A stretch of DNA of 19,881 bases, from assembly GCA_005799475.1 (NCBI GenBank), contig SYGQ01000080.1:1-19881 (forward strand), in the 5' to 3' direction. The notes beneath the pieces were generated by a model. The model had not been told where the DNA came from and did no database searches. It worked only from the letters and a program-made list of their open reading frames with translations. This DNA comes from Planctomycetia bacterium. Lineage in GTDB: Bacteria > Planctomycetota > Phycisphaerae > Phycisphaerales > SM1A02. Positions within the stretch are counted from its first letter, which is position 1. The number at the start of each line of letters is the position of its first letter. This document shows, one piece after another, positions 12,301 through 18,335 of this stretch. The translations under genes and the position numbers were made by a program.

Positions 12301-12667
12301 CCCCATCTCGGAGTGGATCGAGAAACGGCGCCAGCGCGCTGCGTTCGTCGTTCGTGGCGAGACCGTCATGGCAGTGCCGAGCGTGTCCGACAATCCTGTA
12401 CGCGAGTTCGCACAACGGGTCGCGTCCGCGTTCGGGCGGCGCGCACCGCCCAACGCGCGCCGCGAGCGAGAGGATGAACGACCGCAGGAACGGCGTTTCG
12501 ACGCCGCCCCACGCGCCCATGCGACGAACCATCTCTCCGCGGATCCAGTTCGACATGCCCGGGCCCTGAACGATCACGAATGTCTCACGCAGAGGATCGC
12601 TCCCGCGCAGCGTCACCTCGAGGTCCGACGCGAGTACATCCGCGGTCGTGGCAACAACGACACGCAT
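9359..12667 (-). CDS. recC: Exodeoxyribonuclease V gamma subunit (RecC)
   Basis: The scaffold subunit of RecBCD. In E. coli it splits the duplex and recognises Chi in the 3' strand. The chosen ATG (MRVVVATTADVLASDLE) gives 1102 residues, near the 1122 of E. coli RecC. The frame stays open to an ATG at 12754, but the extra 29 residues are Ser/Arg-rich and unlike the family, and they would overlap the preceding small ORF. Family signatures: QGPGMSNWIRGEM near 34-46, and the RecC-type block IIVVGIQHGEFPRAIVRDELD followed by PRCGDRKPRDEDQLLVLEALHAARERIRF. The RecB gene follows with an ATGA overlap. Unlike the E. coli locus, no pitrilysin (ptrA) gene sits between recC and recB. A Chi sequence for this organism cannot be inferred here. 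No strong ribosome-binding site precedes the start. Confidence 0.93.
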   Translation of the reverse strand: MRVVVATTADVLASDLEVTLRGSDPLRETFVIVQGPGMSNWIRGEMVRRMGAWGGVETPFLRSFILSLAARVGRCAPPERGRDPLCELAYRIVGHARHCHDGLATNDERSALAPFLDPLRDGGDLDIDALLAQAHRLAECFDRYEMDRPDLVEAWEHDRPWRARGETMTDAQCATEVWQRSLWRAVVPGQWAPHELWRTLAQLIVQLNRGEMPEELESIGSVNLFGVSSVPKRALELLATLGRHRSVSVFMLAPTMELLERGTSARAVARLAVRQGTSSEEIRVREVREEGNPLVSTFGSLACESAMLISEFEDAGAATVTMIEREPTHAPSLLARLQESMNRHQPRPEGPDGRLDDRSIGFHGVTNATRAAEVAHDEILRAFKECPGLRQEDVLILAPRPDEFAGELEAVFRERSSWVPGLVLRLADAHADDREGVASAARHLLALAMGDQPMAQLRGFIECDSVRAAAGLDEAGTARVLDSMEGARGRRFFSADDRAAALGTISDDQVHTLSWSLDRVLAGIITGHSGAAKVAIGKVLPNAEQTCDARHDIAAVGRLLDAVGEFLRECRGRARSLQEWVDAVMKAFDVVLPSCASREFGSARESIEGRLRRRAMAATDNDLGALPWVTAYREIEPELMPGGSGVRFAAGGITMARMAPMRSVPFSVIIVVGIQHGEFPRAIVRDELDLAAVSPRCGDRKPRDEDQLLVLEALHAARERIRFIQLDRDAATGEALDESVIITKIIEACAPLSGKPKEEVRGELIRSHAPLASSPEAWRDVDMASFDGSAYTRAVAHSGSRRRGEDRRFVVDGAVSATTAESAEVVPLTARALARAIECPPREFVEALGLRVVRAEDELSTSDELVEVTGLDRWALRERCITSALDGLSEEQVADACRHDGLLPHGHTELSAWDDAWKLATAIATEVDRVYPKRPRETRVLRYRGDRKDQEVRAWIEHIVNSSDTTLGPSVRVKCDASAGTAEAARLDAVPQDQAIAVRQELEALAALARRELLPFWTKLLGAWIKARAEPPKERLEAARKEFTKSSQFAPALADDPHMACAFRGADLFSWGEQESTRDKPRSFDDLAQWVVERMQRTGWPP

Positions 12668-12684
12668 CACAGACACGGATGCTC

Positions 12685-12733
12685 GACTCTCTCTCGCCGA
12701 CGGCGTGGCATGGTGGCTCCCCGAGGAAGAGTC
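12685..12733 (-). promoter_or_regulatory. Possible RNA hairpin just upstream of recC
   Basis: On the transcribed (minus) strand the 12-nt arms GACTCTTCCTCG and CGAGAGAGAGTC can pair with one G-U wobble and one C-A mismatch around a 25-nt loop. The 5' arm begins at the last base of the small ORF's stop codon and the 3' arm ends 17 nt before the recC ATG. No U-run follows, so it is not a typical intrinsic terminator. A role in setting recC expression is a guess. Both arms are low-complexity CT/GA sequence, so chance is possible. Confidence 0.25.
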
Positions 12734-12960
12734 TAGTAGTTCACGCGATCGCACTGCCGCTCGTCGTAGCGCAGGTTGTCGTCGAACCAGATCGCCGCAG
12801 CCTCGTGGCGCGTGGCCCTGAACACCAGACGGTCAATCGTCGACCAATGGATGGAGAAAAGACATTTCGAGCATGGTTCGCGCCTGGACGAGATCGCTGA
12901 CCCCCCTTGCGCTGTTGGATCGTGCGACGCGGTGAAACGGATCATCCCCTCGCGGATCAC
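12733..12960 (-). CDS. Small unknown ORF, about 75 residues, coupled to the membrane-protein gene
   Basis: I do not recognise this product. A GTG at 12960 overlaps the stop of the preceding membrane-protein gene by 4 bp, the same pattern as other junctions in the window. An ATG at 12945 inside the same frame, directly after GAGGGG, is the alternative start. The product is soluble, with a CSKC motif near residue 34, aromatic and charged residues (AAAIWFDDNLRYDERQCDRVNY at the C-terminus), and no membrane segment or signal peptide. The C-terminal half has the G/C-ending codons typical of neighbouring genes, which supports coding; the N-terminal half is less convincing. It lies between the membrane-protein gene and recC. 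The frame is open back to 13119, but that would run inside the membrane-protein gene and is not chosen. Confidence 0.4.
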   Translation of the reverse strand: MIREGMIRFTASHDPTAQGGSAISSRREPCSKCLFSIHWSTIDRLVFRATRHEAAAIWFDDNLRYDERQCDRVNY

Positions 12961-13397
12961 GCGGCGGCAGGGATGTTCCTTGGATTCTTCGACAAGAGCG
13001 CGGTCAATCCACCCACAAGAACGATCGCCAACATGCCAAACCATGTGGGGTGGGGAATCATCCAGAGATTGGTGAGCGTGAGGAGAAGGAAGAGCGTGCC
13101 GACGATCCGGCAGGGCCACCGGCTGCTTCCCATTCCCACGATCAGCCGCGCCGCGCTACATCCCACTCCGACTCCGAGCGTCCACGCGAGCAGAACCATC
13201 AGGAGCGCACCGACGGGCAGGTTGGCGATGAACTCCCGTATCACGGCCTCGTCGCCAGTGAAGTCGAACCCTTCCGGAACTGGATACATCCTGTGCCCCA
13301 CCCACTCCACAATGGCCACAACCATGAACGATGCAAGGAGTCCGACAATCACAGCCAGGATCTGACGGCCAAGTGTCGGCGGCGATTTATGGAACAT
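12957..13397 (-). CDS. Small four-helix membrane protein, function unknown
   Basis: A 146-residue integral membrane protein. Hydrophobic helices lie at about 11-33 (ending in EWVGHRMYP), 62-87, 95-113 and 119-135. The loop after helix 1 is PVPEGFDFTGDEAVIREFIANLPVGALL. Combined with E-x-x-G-H in helix 1, this resembles a group of uncharacterised membrane proteins I recall from planctomycetes and other bacteria; no function is known to me. The ATG start is supported by a Shine-Dalgarno-like GAGGG (complement of 13404-13408) six bases upstream, one of the few good ribosome-binding sites here. It starts 20 bp after the FAD oxidoreductase stop and its own stop overlaps the next small ORF, so the three probably share a transcript. 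No catalytic motif is visible. Confidence 0.8.
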   Translation of the reverse strand: MFHKSPPTLGRQILAVIVGLLASFMVVAIVEWVGHRMYPVPEGFDFTGDEAVIREFIANLPVGALLMVLLAWTLGVGVGCSAARLIVGMGSSRWPCRIVGTLFLLLTLTNLWMIPHPTWFGMLAIVLVGGLTALLSKNPRNIPAAA

Positions 13398-13417
13398 GGA
13401 AGGCCCTCATGGGTGAT

Positions 13418-14986
13418 TCATGCTAGTGCCCGCGCGGCATCAATCCCAAGGTCGCGGAGGAGGCGCATGGCGCAGTTGTGGCCGGCGGCGCCGATGACCG
13501 AACCCGCAGGGTGGCACCCCGCGCTGCATGAGTAGAGGCCAGCAACGCCAGTCGCGTAGGGCATGCGACGATCAAAGCCGATCGTGTTATCGACATGGTG
13601 GATGTGTCCGCCTGTGATGCCGAACTCGGACTCGATCTTGGGCGGCGTCAGCACCGCTGTGTCCACGACAAGGCTGCGAAGCCCCGGACAGAACCGCTCG
13701 CCGATGCCGATGAGGTGATCGACATACCTCGACTCTTCGTTCGCCCACGAACTCCCCTTGATTTCGTAGGGCACCCACTGCACGAAGAACGCCGCGTTGT
13801 GATGGCCCTCGGGGTCCCTCAGCGACGGATCCACCTCGGTGTGGATGTACCACTCGATCGTCGGGAAGTCGGCGAGCTCGCCGCGTTGGACGCGCTCGTA
13901 GCCGTCGCGGATCTCCTGCATCGGGTGCGGACCCTGCGGAAGAAGATGCATCGTGCCGTGGTGTTGCCCGCGGCGCTCGGGGAGGCACGAAAAGGTCGGC
14001 AAGTCGCGAAGCGCCATGTTCACTTTCATCGTCGTGCCGGTGCGCGCGAAGTCGTCCATGCGGGAGTTCAGGTTGTCCGACAGTGCCGCGCGACCGACCA
14101 AAGCACGAAGTCGGAACGGATCGGCGTTCACGGCAACGGCGCGACAGGCGACGAAACGACCATCTTCGAGGACAACGCCGCGCGCCACGCCACCTTCGAG
14201 TTCGACGCGCGAGACCTTCGCGCCGGTAATGATTTCGACGCCCAGCGCCTTCGCCGCATCCGCGAACGCCTTCGCCACCGCGCCCATGCCGCCCTTGGCA
14301 ACCATCCATGTCCCATCCGAACCTGGAAGCCGGCACATGTTGTGCACGAGGAAGTTCATCCCCGTCCCCGGAGTCCCGAACGAGGCGCTCAGTCCCGAGA
14401 ATCCGTCGGTGACCGAGTACATCGCCACGAGCATCTCGCTCTTGAAACCAAACCGCGCGAGGTAGTCCTCGACCGTGCCGGTGACGAGCTTCACGAACAC
14501 CTCGCGCAGCGCCGGCCGGATGAATCGCTCGGCCGTCTCCCCGACTGACATCGGCTCGGTGAGCCAACTCGGCGCGAGATCGTCGCGCAGCGCACCGATC
14601 TCCCTCGCCAGCGCGGCGTTGGCCCGCCAGTCCTCTTCCGAGAACATCGCAAGGAACTGCTCGCGCATTGCCTCGTGATCCGTCGAGAACAAGAGCGACC
14701 GCCCGTCAAGCATCGGCAGGAAATAGTGCGGATCGCGCCTGAGCACTTCAACGCGCACCCCCGTGCGCGACATGATTTCAGGGGGCATGAGCCCCAGGAG
14801 GTACGACGCCGTCGAGGTGCCAAGGCGTGGTGCCTTCGCGAAGGGGTACTGGGTCTTCGTCGCACCGCCGATTTCAGGCCGTTCTTCCAACACCGTCACG
14901 CGAAGTCCCGCCCGCGCCAGGAGGACCGCGGCCACGAGCCCGTTGTGACCGGCACCGACGATCACGATGGCATTCTGTGCCGACAT
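13418..14986 (-). CDS. FAD-dependent oxidoreductase, PYROXD2 / phytoene-desaturase-like
   Basis: A 522-residue flavoprotein of the CrtI/PYROXD2 amine-oxidase-like family. The N-terminus has the Rossmann dinucleotide fold: GAGHNG at 11-16, VTVLEER with acidic E34 for the ribose, then GG at 40-41. A second FAD contact at the C-terminus is CSAGCHPAGSVIGAAGHNCA, the counterpart of the family's 'CGAGTHPGGGVxGAxGxNAA'. The middle part keeps the family's substrate-domain layout (KGGMGAVAKAFADAAKALGVEI, then ITGGHIHHVDNTIGFDRRMPY). PYROXD2-like bacterial proteins are mostly uncharacterised, so the substrate is unknown. I see no carotenoid genes nearby, and calling it a phytoene desaturase would overreach. 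It is divergently arranged to the C26 hydrolase with 38 bp between starts and is followed closely by the small membrane-protein gene. No ribosome-binding site is obvious at the ATG. Confidence 0.9.
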   Translation of the reverse strand: MSAQNAIVIVGAGHNGLVAAVLLARAGLRVTVLEERPEIGGATKTQYPFAKAPRLGTSTASYLLGLMPPEIMSRTGVRVEVLRRDPHYFLPMLDGRSLLFSTDHEAMREQFLAMFSEEDWRANAALAREIGALRDDLAPSWLTEPMSVGETAERFIRPALREVFVKLVTGTVEDYLARFGFKSEMLVAMYSVTDGFSGLSASFGTPGTGMNFLVHNMCRLPGSDGTWMVAKGGMGAVAKAFADAAKALGVEIITGAKVSRVELEGGVARGVVLEDGRFVACRAVAVNADPFRLRALVGRAALSDNLNSRMDDFARTGTTMKVNMALRDLPTFSCLPERRGQHHGTMHLLPQGPHPMQEIRDGYERVQRGELADFPTIEWYIHTEVDPSLRDPEGHHNAAFFVQWVPYEIKGSSWANEESRYVDHLIGIGERFCPGLRSLVVDTAVLTPPKIESEFGITGGHIHHVDNTIGFDRRMPYATGVAGLYSCSAGCHPAGSVIGAAGHNCAMRLLRDLGIDAARALA

Positions 14987-15024
14987 TGTGCGTGACTCTA
15001 CCCCTCATCGGCTCTAATGGGCGC
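14987..15024. promoter_or_regulatory. Short divergent intergenic region between the oxidoreductase and C26 hydrolase genes
   Basis: Only 38 bases separate the two ATGs, so both upstream control regions must overlap each other or the coding sequences. A -10-like TCTAAT at 15013-15018 ends 6 bases before the plus-strand ATG, which would place transcription start at or next to the start codon. On the other strand a weaker TAGAGT lies 8 bases before its ATG. Neither start has a Shine-Dalgarno sequence. Leaderless transcripts would fit, but this rests on short matches in a small space. Confidence 0.3.
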
Positions 15025-15726
15025 ATGTCGGCACCAGTCATCGGCGTCACCGCGAACCTCAAGCGCGACGAGAAGGGACGCTTCCGCCACGAGGTGAAGA
15101 ACACATACCTCGCTGCCATCGTGCGAGCGGGTGGCATCCCTCTCATCATGCCAGCGATCCCAGCGCAGCGCGCCGGGCTCCTCGCCCTCGTCGATGGCGT
15201 GCTCATGACCGGCGGCGACGACATCGACACGCGACCGTTCGGCATCGAGCTCCATCCCGAGGCCGTCATCATGGAACCCGACCGACAGGAGTCGGAGTTC
15301 GCGCTCCTCAAGGCACTCGAATCCCACCGCGCGATGCCGACGCTCGGAATCTGCCTCGGCATGCAACTCATGGGCATGCACGGCGGGTGCGCGCTCATCC
15401 AGCACCTGCATGATCACTACGAGAACGGCGACCGCCACCGCTTCGACAATGTGCACGATGTGAAGAGCGAACTCGGCTCCGGGCCCGTCGCAAGCTGGCA
15501 TCACCAGGCGCTCAAGGACGAGGGATCCTTCGAAGCCATCGGATGGTCTGACGACGGTCTCCTCGAAGCGATCCGTGACGCGAGCCGCGAGTTCTATGTC
15601 GGCGTGCAGTGGCACCCGGAGCGAACCAAGGACACCGCATTGGGCCACGGCATCTTCGTGTCGTTCGTCGAAGCCGCGCGCCACCACAAGGTGCGCAAGG
15701 GCCTCGTCCACCAGGGCGCGCGATGA
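15025..15726 (+). CDS. Class I glutamine-amidotransferase-like hydrolase (peptidase C26, PuuD-like)
   Basis: A 233-residue cytoplasmic hydrolase of the gamma-glutamyl-GABA hydrolase family, which cleaves gamma-glutamyl amide bonds. Nucleophile Cys110 sits in LGICLGMQ, and the His197/Glu199 pair in GVQWHPE completes the triad. Other family blocks are VIGVTANLKRDEKG at the start, GGIPLIMP, DGVLMTGGDDIDTRPFG and RQESEFALLKAL. The frame is open upstream to 14827, but that part is antisense to the oxidoreductase gene; the ATG at 15025 (MSAPVIGVTAN) matches the usual start. The gene overlaps eboE by ATGA, so the two are probably translated together. There are no putrescine-catabolism genes here, so the role is more likely trimming a gamma-glutamyl group from a metabolite handled by the neighbouring Ebo proteins. 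That role is inference; the substrate is unknown. Confidence 0.9.
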   Translation: MSAPVIGVTANLKRDEKGRFRHEVKNTYLAAIVRAGGIPLIMPAIPAQRAGLLALVDGVLMTGGDDIDTRPFGIELHPEAVIMEPDRQESEFALLKALESHRAMPTLGICLGMQLMGMHGGCALIQHLHDHYENGDRHRFDNVHDVKSELGSGPVASWHHQALKDEGSFEAIGWSDDGLLEAIRDASREFYVGVQWHPERTKDTALGHGIFVSFVEAARHHKVRKGLVHQGAR

Positions 15727-16901
15727 CCCTCACGCTCGGGTACTGCACGAATGTGCATGCGGGGGGCACGCTCAATGAAACGCTTGCGTCGCTCGAGAAG
15801 CACGCGTGCGCGGTGCGCGCCATCGTGGCGCCACGCGGGCTCCTGCCCATCGGTCTCTGGCTCTCGGCGAGCGCCGCGCAGGAAGTGACGGACGATCCCG
15901 ACGGCGCGAAGCGCCTGCGCGAGTGGCTCATCTCGCGCGGGCTCGTCGTGTTCACGATGAACGGGTTCCCGTACCACAACTTCCACGCGGGGCTCGGCAA
16001 GAAGCGTGTGTACGAACCGCACTGGGCCGATGTGCGCCGCGCGCTCTACACGATGCAACTCGCGGACATCCTCGTGCAACTCCTGCCTGACGCCGCGACC
16101 GCGCCGCATCTCGCCGAGGAAGGATCCATCTCGACGCTGCCGCTGGGATGGCGCGAGTCGTTCACGCAACAGTCGAGCGGCGCAAGCATCGGAATGGCCG
16201 CGACGCAGATCGAGCAGGTGGCGAGGCACCTGCGCGCCATCGAGGACCGGACCGGCGTATGCATCCATCTCGACATCGAGCCTGAGCCCGGATGCATGTT
16301 CGACCGCGCGCAGCACCTCGTCGACTTCCTCGGGCAGTGCGTGAAGCCGAGTCCCGCGCTCCCCGACCCATCGCGACACATCCGCGCGTGCCACGACATC
16401 TGTCACAGCGCCGTCATGTTCGAACCGCAACGCGAGGCGCTCGAGACCTACCGCAAGGGCGGCGTGCGCGTTGGCAAGGTGCAGGTGTCGAGCGCGATCG
16501 AGTGCGACGGCTCCGAGGCCGGGTTCCGAATGCTCCGCAACTTCGACGAGCCGAAGTTCCTCCATCAGACCATGGTGCTCGATGGCAGAGGGACCGTCCA
16601 ACCATTCGATGACCTCGGCGATGCTTTCGACCATGCGCCCGACGGCACTTGGCGCTCGCACTTCCATGTGCCCATCGACCTCGACGAGCTCGGACCCCTT
16701 CGTACGACGCAGCGCGAGATCGACTCTTTCCTTGCGGCCATGACCCCGGATGACGGCATCCGCCACATGGAGGTCGAGACCTACGCCTGGAACGCGCTTC
16801 CCATGGACTTCCGCCGCGACAGTCTCGCGCGCGGGATTGCCGATGAACTCCTGTGGATCCGCGAAAGGCTCGCCCGGCGCGGTACGACGCTCGCCTGTTG
16901 A
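15723..16901 (+). CDS. eboE: EboE, xylose-isomerase-like metabolite traffic protein
   Basis: A 392-residue soluble protein of the EboE family (TIM barrel, xylose-isomerase/AP-endonuclease-2 superfamily), part of the ebo set linked to precursor export or trafficking, for example with scytonemin in cyanobacteria. Family hallmarks: LGYCTNVHAGGT at 5-16, GLWLSASAA at 44-52, VVFTMNGFPYHNFHAG at 75-90, IEPEPGCM at 185-192, ACHDICHSAVMFE at 222-234, KVQVSSAIE at 252-260, RSHFHVPID at 311-319 and METYAWNALP-type sequence at 349-360. The His, Glu and Asp residues in these blocks (E186, H224, D225, H281, H313, H315, E352) are good metal-ligand candidates. The ATG overlaps the hydrolase stop. A UbiA-like eboC homologue follows 10 bp downstream. 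The enzymatic activity of EboE is not established to my knowledge. Confidence 0.88.
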   Translation: MTLTLGYCTNVHAGGTLNETLASLEKHACAVRAIVAPRGLLPIGLWLSASAAQEVTDDPDGAKRLREWLISRGLVVFTMNGFPYHNFHAGLGKKRVYEPHWADVRRALYTMQLADILVQLLPDAATAPHLAEEGSISTLPLGWRESFTQQSSGASIGMAATQIEQVARHLRAIEDRTGVCIHLDIEPEPGCMFDRAQHLVDFLGQCVKPSPALPDPSRHIRACHDICHSAVMFEPQREALETYRKGGVRVGKVQVSSAIECDGSEAGFRMLRNFDEPKFLHQTMVLDGRGTVQPFDDLGDAFDHAPDGTWRSHFHVPIDLDELGPLRTTQREIDSFLAAMTPDDGIRHMEVETYAWNALPMDFRRDSLARGIADELLWIRERLARRGTTLAC

Positions 16902-16911
16902 AGTCTTGCTT

Positions 16912-18330
16912 GTGGAACTCCTAAAGAAACACTCGATCGTCGCGGACTGGCTCGCCCTGACCCGTGCCTCAAACCTCCCCACCGTCCTCTCGGACGCGCT
17001 GGTGGGCTGCGCGATGGCGTTCTGCGTGTCCACCTCGCTTGTCGGCTACGACATCGAATGGTTCACGGTCGCCGCCACGGCCATCGGCCTCGCATCCTTC
17101 TATATGGCGGGGATGGTCCTCAATGGGATCGTCGACCGGCGGATCGACGCGCAGGAACGCCCCTACCGCCCCATCGCCGCCGGGCGGATCCGGCTTCCGG
17201 TCGCCTGGAGCGCCTTTGTCGTCCTGATGGGACTTGGCTTCTCGCTCCGACCATCGTTCTCGCCGACGCCGACCCCGGTCGTCGTCGCCGCGCTCATCGG
17301 CATCTGGACGCTCTCGACGGCGAACTCCATGCGTTCGGACATGCTGCGCCGGCTCGCCAAGGGCTGGTGCGTCATCGCCGTCGGAGCCGCGATCTGGTGG
17401 GCAATCGACTCGGTCGCTCGAGCGCCATTTGATCTCTCGACCCTCAAGCCTGAGGTCGCCGACTCCGTGTACGCCGCGAGTGTCGCGCTCAACACAGTGA
17501 CCGTGCTGCTGGCCGCGTCGATCGTCCTCTACAACTTCACTCACGCACGGAGCGCGTGGTCGATCGGCTTTCTCGCGCTCTGCCGCTTCCTCGTCCCCAT
17601 CGCCATGATGATGGCGATCATCGTGCCCAATGGCACATTCGCGGCGGAGTACGGCGCCCTCCAGGTCCCATCCAGCGGCGGGCTGCTCAGACCGGGCGCA
17701 ACCAACTTGCTGTTCGCGCTCGCACTGCCTGTCGGCATCGCCATCCACACCGTCGTGCTCTCGCTCGCCGCCCGACGCGAGGTGTCTCGCGATGCCTCGC
17801 AATACCGCTGCGCCTCGTGCGGCTACCCCGTCACCACGGATGCGACGCGCTGCAGCGAGTGTGGCATCTCGTTCGCCGAGAAGGCGCCGCTGGCCGAGGG
17901 CGCGCTCCCACCACGCGACCGGCTCCGCGCCACGCTGCTTGCGTCGATGCCGCTCATTCCGGTGGCCATACTCGTCGTCTACGCGTGGTTGTTCGCCTTT
18001 CGTTCGATCGGCATGGGCGGCGCACTCGGCGGCATGATCACCGGCAGTTCGATCCTCGGCATCACCACGCCCTTCTGGGTGGCACGCTGGACCTACGCCG
18101 CCACGGCCACGCTCCTTGCAATCTGGTTCGCCATCGCATCGACGCGCGGCCTTCGCGCCGCGCTCCTGCACACGACGCGCAAGCCCTCGGGCATCGCCGC
18201 GATGATCGCGGCCTTCGCGCTCCTTGATGCGGCCTCGGTGGCGGTGCTCGGGCACATCGCCATCTCACTCGCCTGCATCGCGCTCTGGATCACGACCCGC
18301 CTCCTCCAGCGGCGGATCCTGGGGAGTTAG
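16912..18330 (+). CDS. eboC: EboC-like UbiA-superfamily membrane protein with inserted zinc ribbon (copy 1)
   Basis: A 472-residue multi-spanning membrane protein related to UbiA prenyltransferases, closest in layout to EboC. The GTG at 16912 is chosen because residues 5-20 (KKHSIVADWLALTRAS) align with the start of the downstream paralogue; a TTG lies two codons upstream. The UbiA Asp region is VLNGIVDRRIDAQERPYRPI (69-88): N71, D75 and D79 are kept but the usual Asp after N71 is Gly. NFTHARSAWSIGFLALCRFLVP (208-229) matches the EboC loop where other UbiA proteins carry their second Asp motif. A four-Cys zinc ribbon (C300, C303, C314, C317; CX2C-X10-CX2C) is inserted after AARREVSRD, followed by about three helices and the EboC-like ending KPSGIAAMIAAFALLDAA. 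Residues about 118-180 include extra hydrophobic sequence absent from copy 2. Prenyltransferase activity is doubtful without the first Asp. Confidence 0.8.
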   Translation: MELLKKHSIVADWLALTRASNLPTVLSDALVGCAMAFCVSTSLVGYDIEWFTVAATAIGLASFYMAGMVLNGIVDRRIDAQERPYRPIAAGRIRLPVAWSAFVVLMGLGFSLRPSFSPTPTPVVVAALIGIWTLSTANSMRSDMLRRLAKGWCVIAVGAAIWWAIDSVARAPFDLSTLKPEVADSVYAASVALNTVTVLLAASIVLYNFTHARSAWSIGFLALCRFLVPIAMMMAIIVPNGTFAAEYGALQVPSSGGLLRPGATNLLFALALPVGIAIHTVVLSLAARREVSRDASQYRCASCGYPVTTDATRCSECGISFAEKAPLAEGALPPRDRLRATLLASMPLIPVAILVVYAWLFAFRSIGMGGALGGMITGSSILGITTPFWVARWTYAATATLLAIWFAIASTRGLRAALLHTTRKPSGIAAMIAAFALLDAASVAVLGHIAISLACIALWITTRLLQRRILGS

Positions 18331-18335
18331 CCATC

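Noticed and set aside
4273..12667. RecBCD cluster as part of a new anti-phage island
   Set aside because: Neighbours (peptide transporter, FAD oxidoreductase, small membrane protein) are not defence genes and no toxin, nuclease effector or mobile element is present.
12733..13119. The long form (128 codons) of the small ORF upstream of recC
   Set aside because: It would overlap most of the second half of the convincing four-helix membrane protein in another frame; the GTG at the 4-bp overlap is a better start.
13418..14986. Assignment as phytoene desaturase (crtI)
   Set aside because: The sequence fits the broad PYROXD2-like group and no carotenoid genes are nearby, so only the superfamily is claimed.
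15594..17033. A 479-codon open frame on the minus strand opposite eboE
   Set aside because: Composition is Arg/Glu/His-rich and low in hydrophobic pattern, and the plus strand encodes the conserved EboE blocks throughout.
16969..18255. A 428-codon minus-strand frame opposite eboC copy 1
   Set aside because: It is an extremely charged, Arg/Asp/Gly-rich sequence typical of a shadow frame of a hydrophobic membrane protein.
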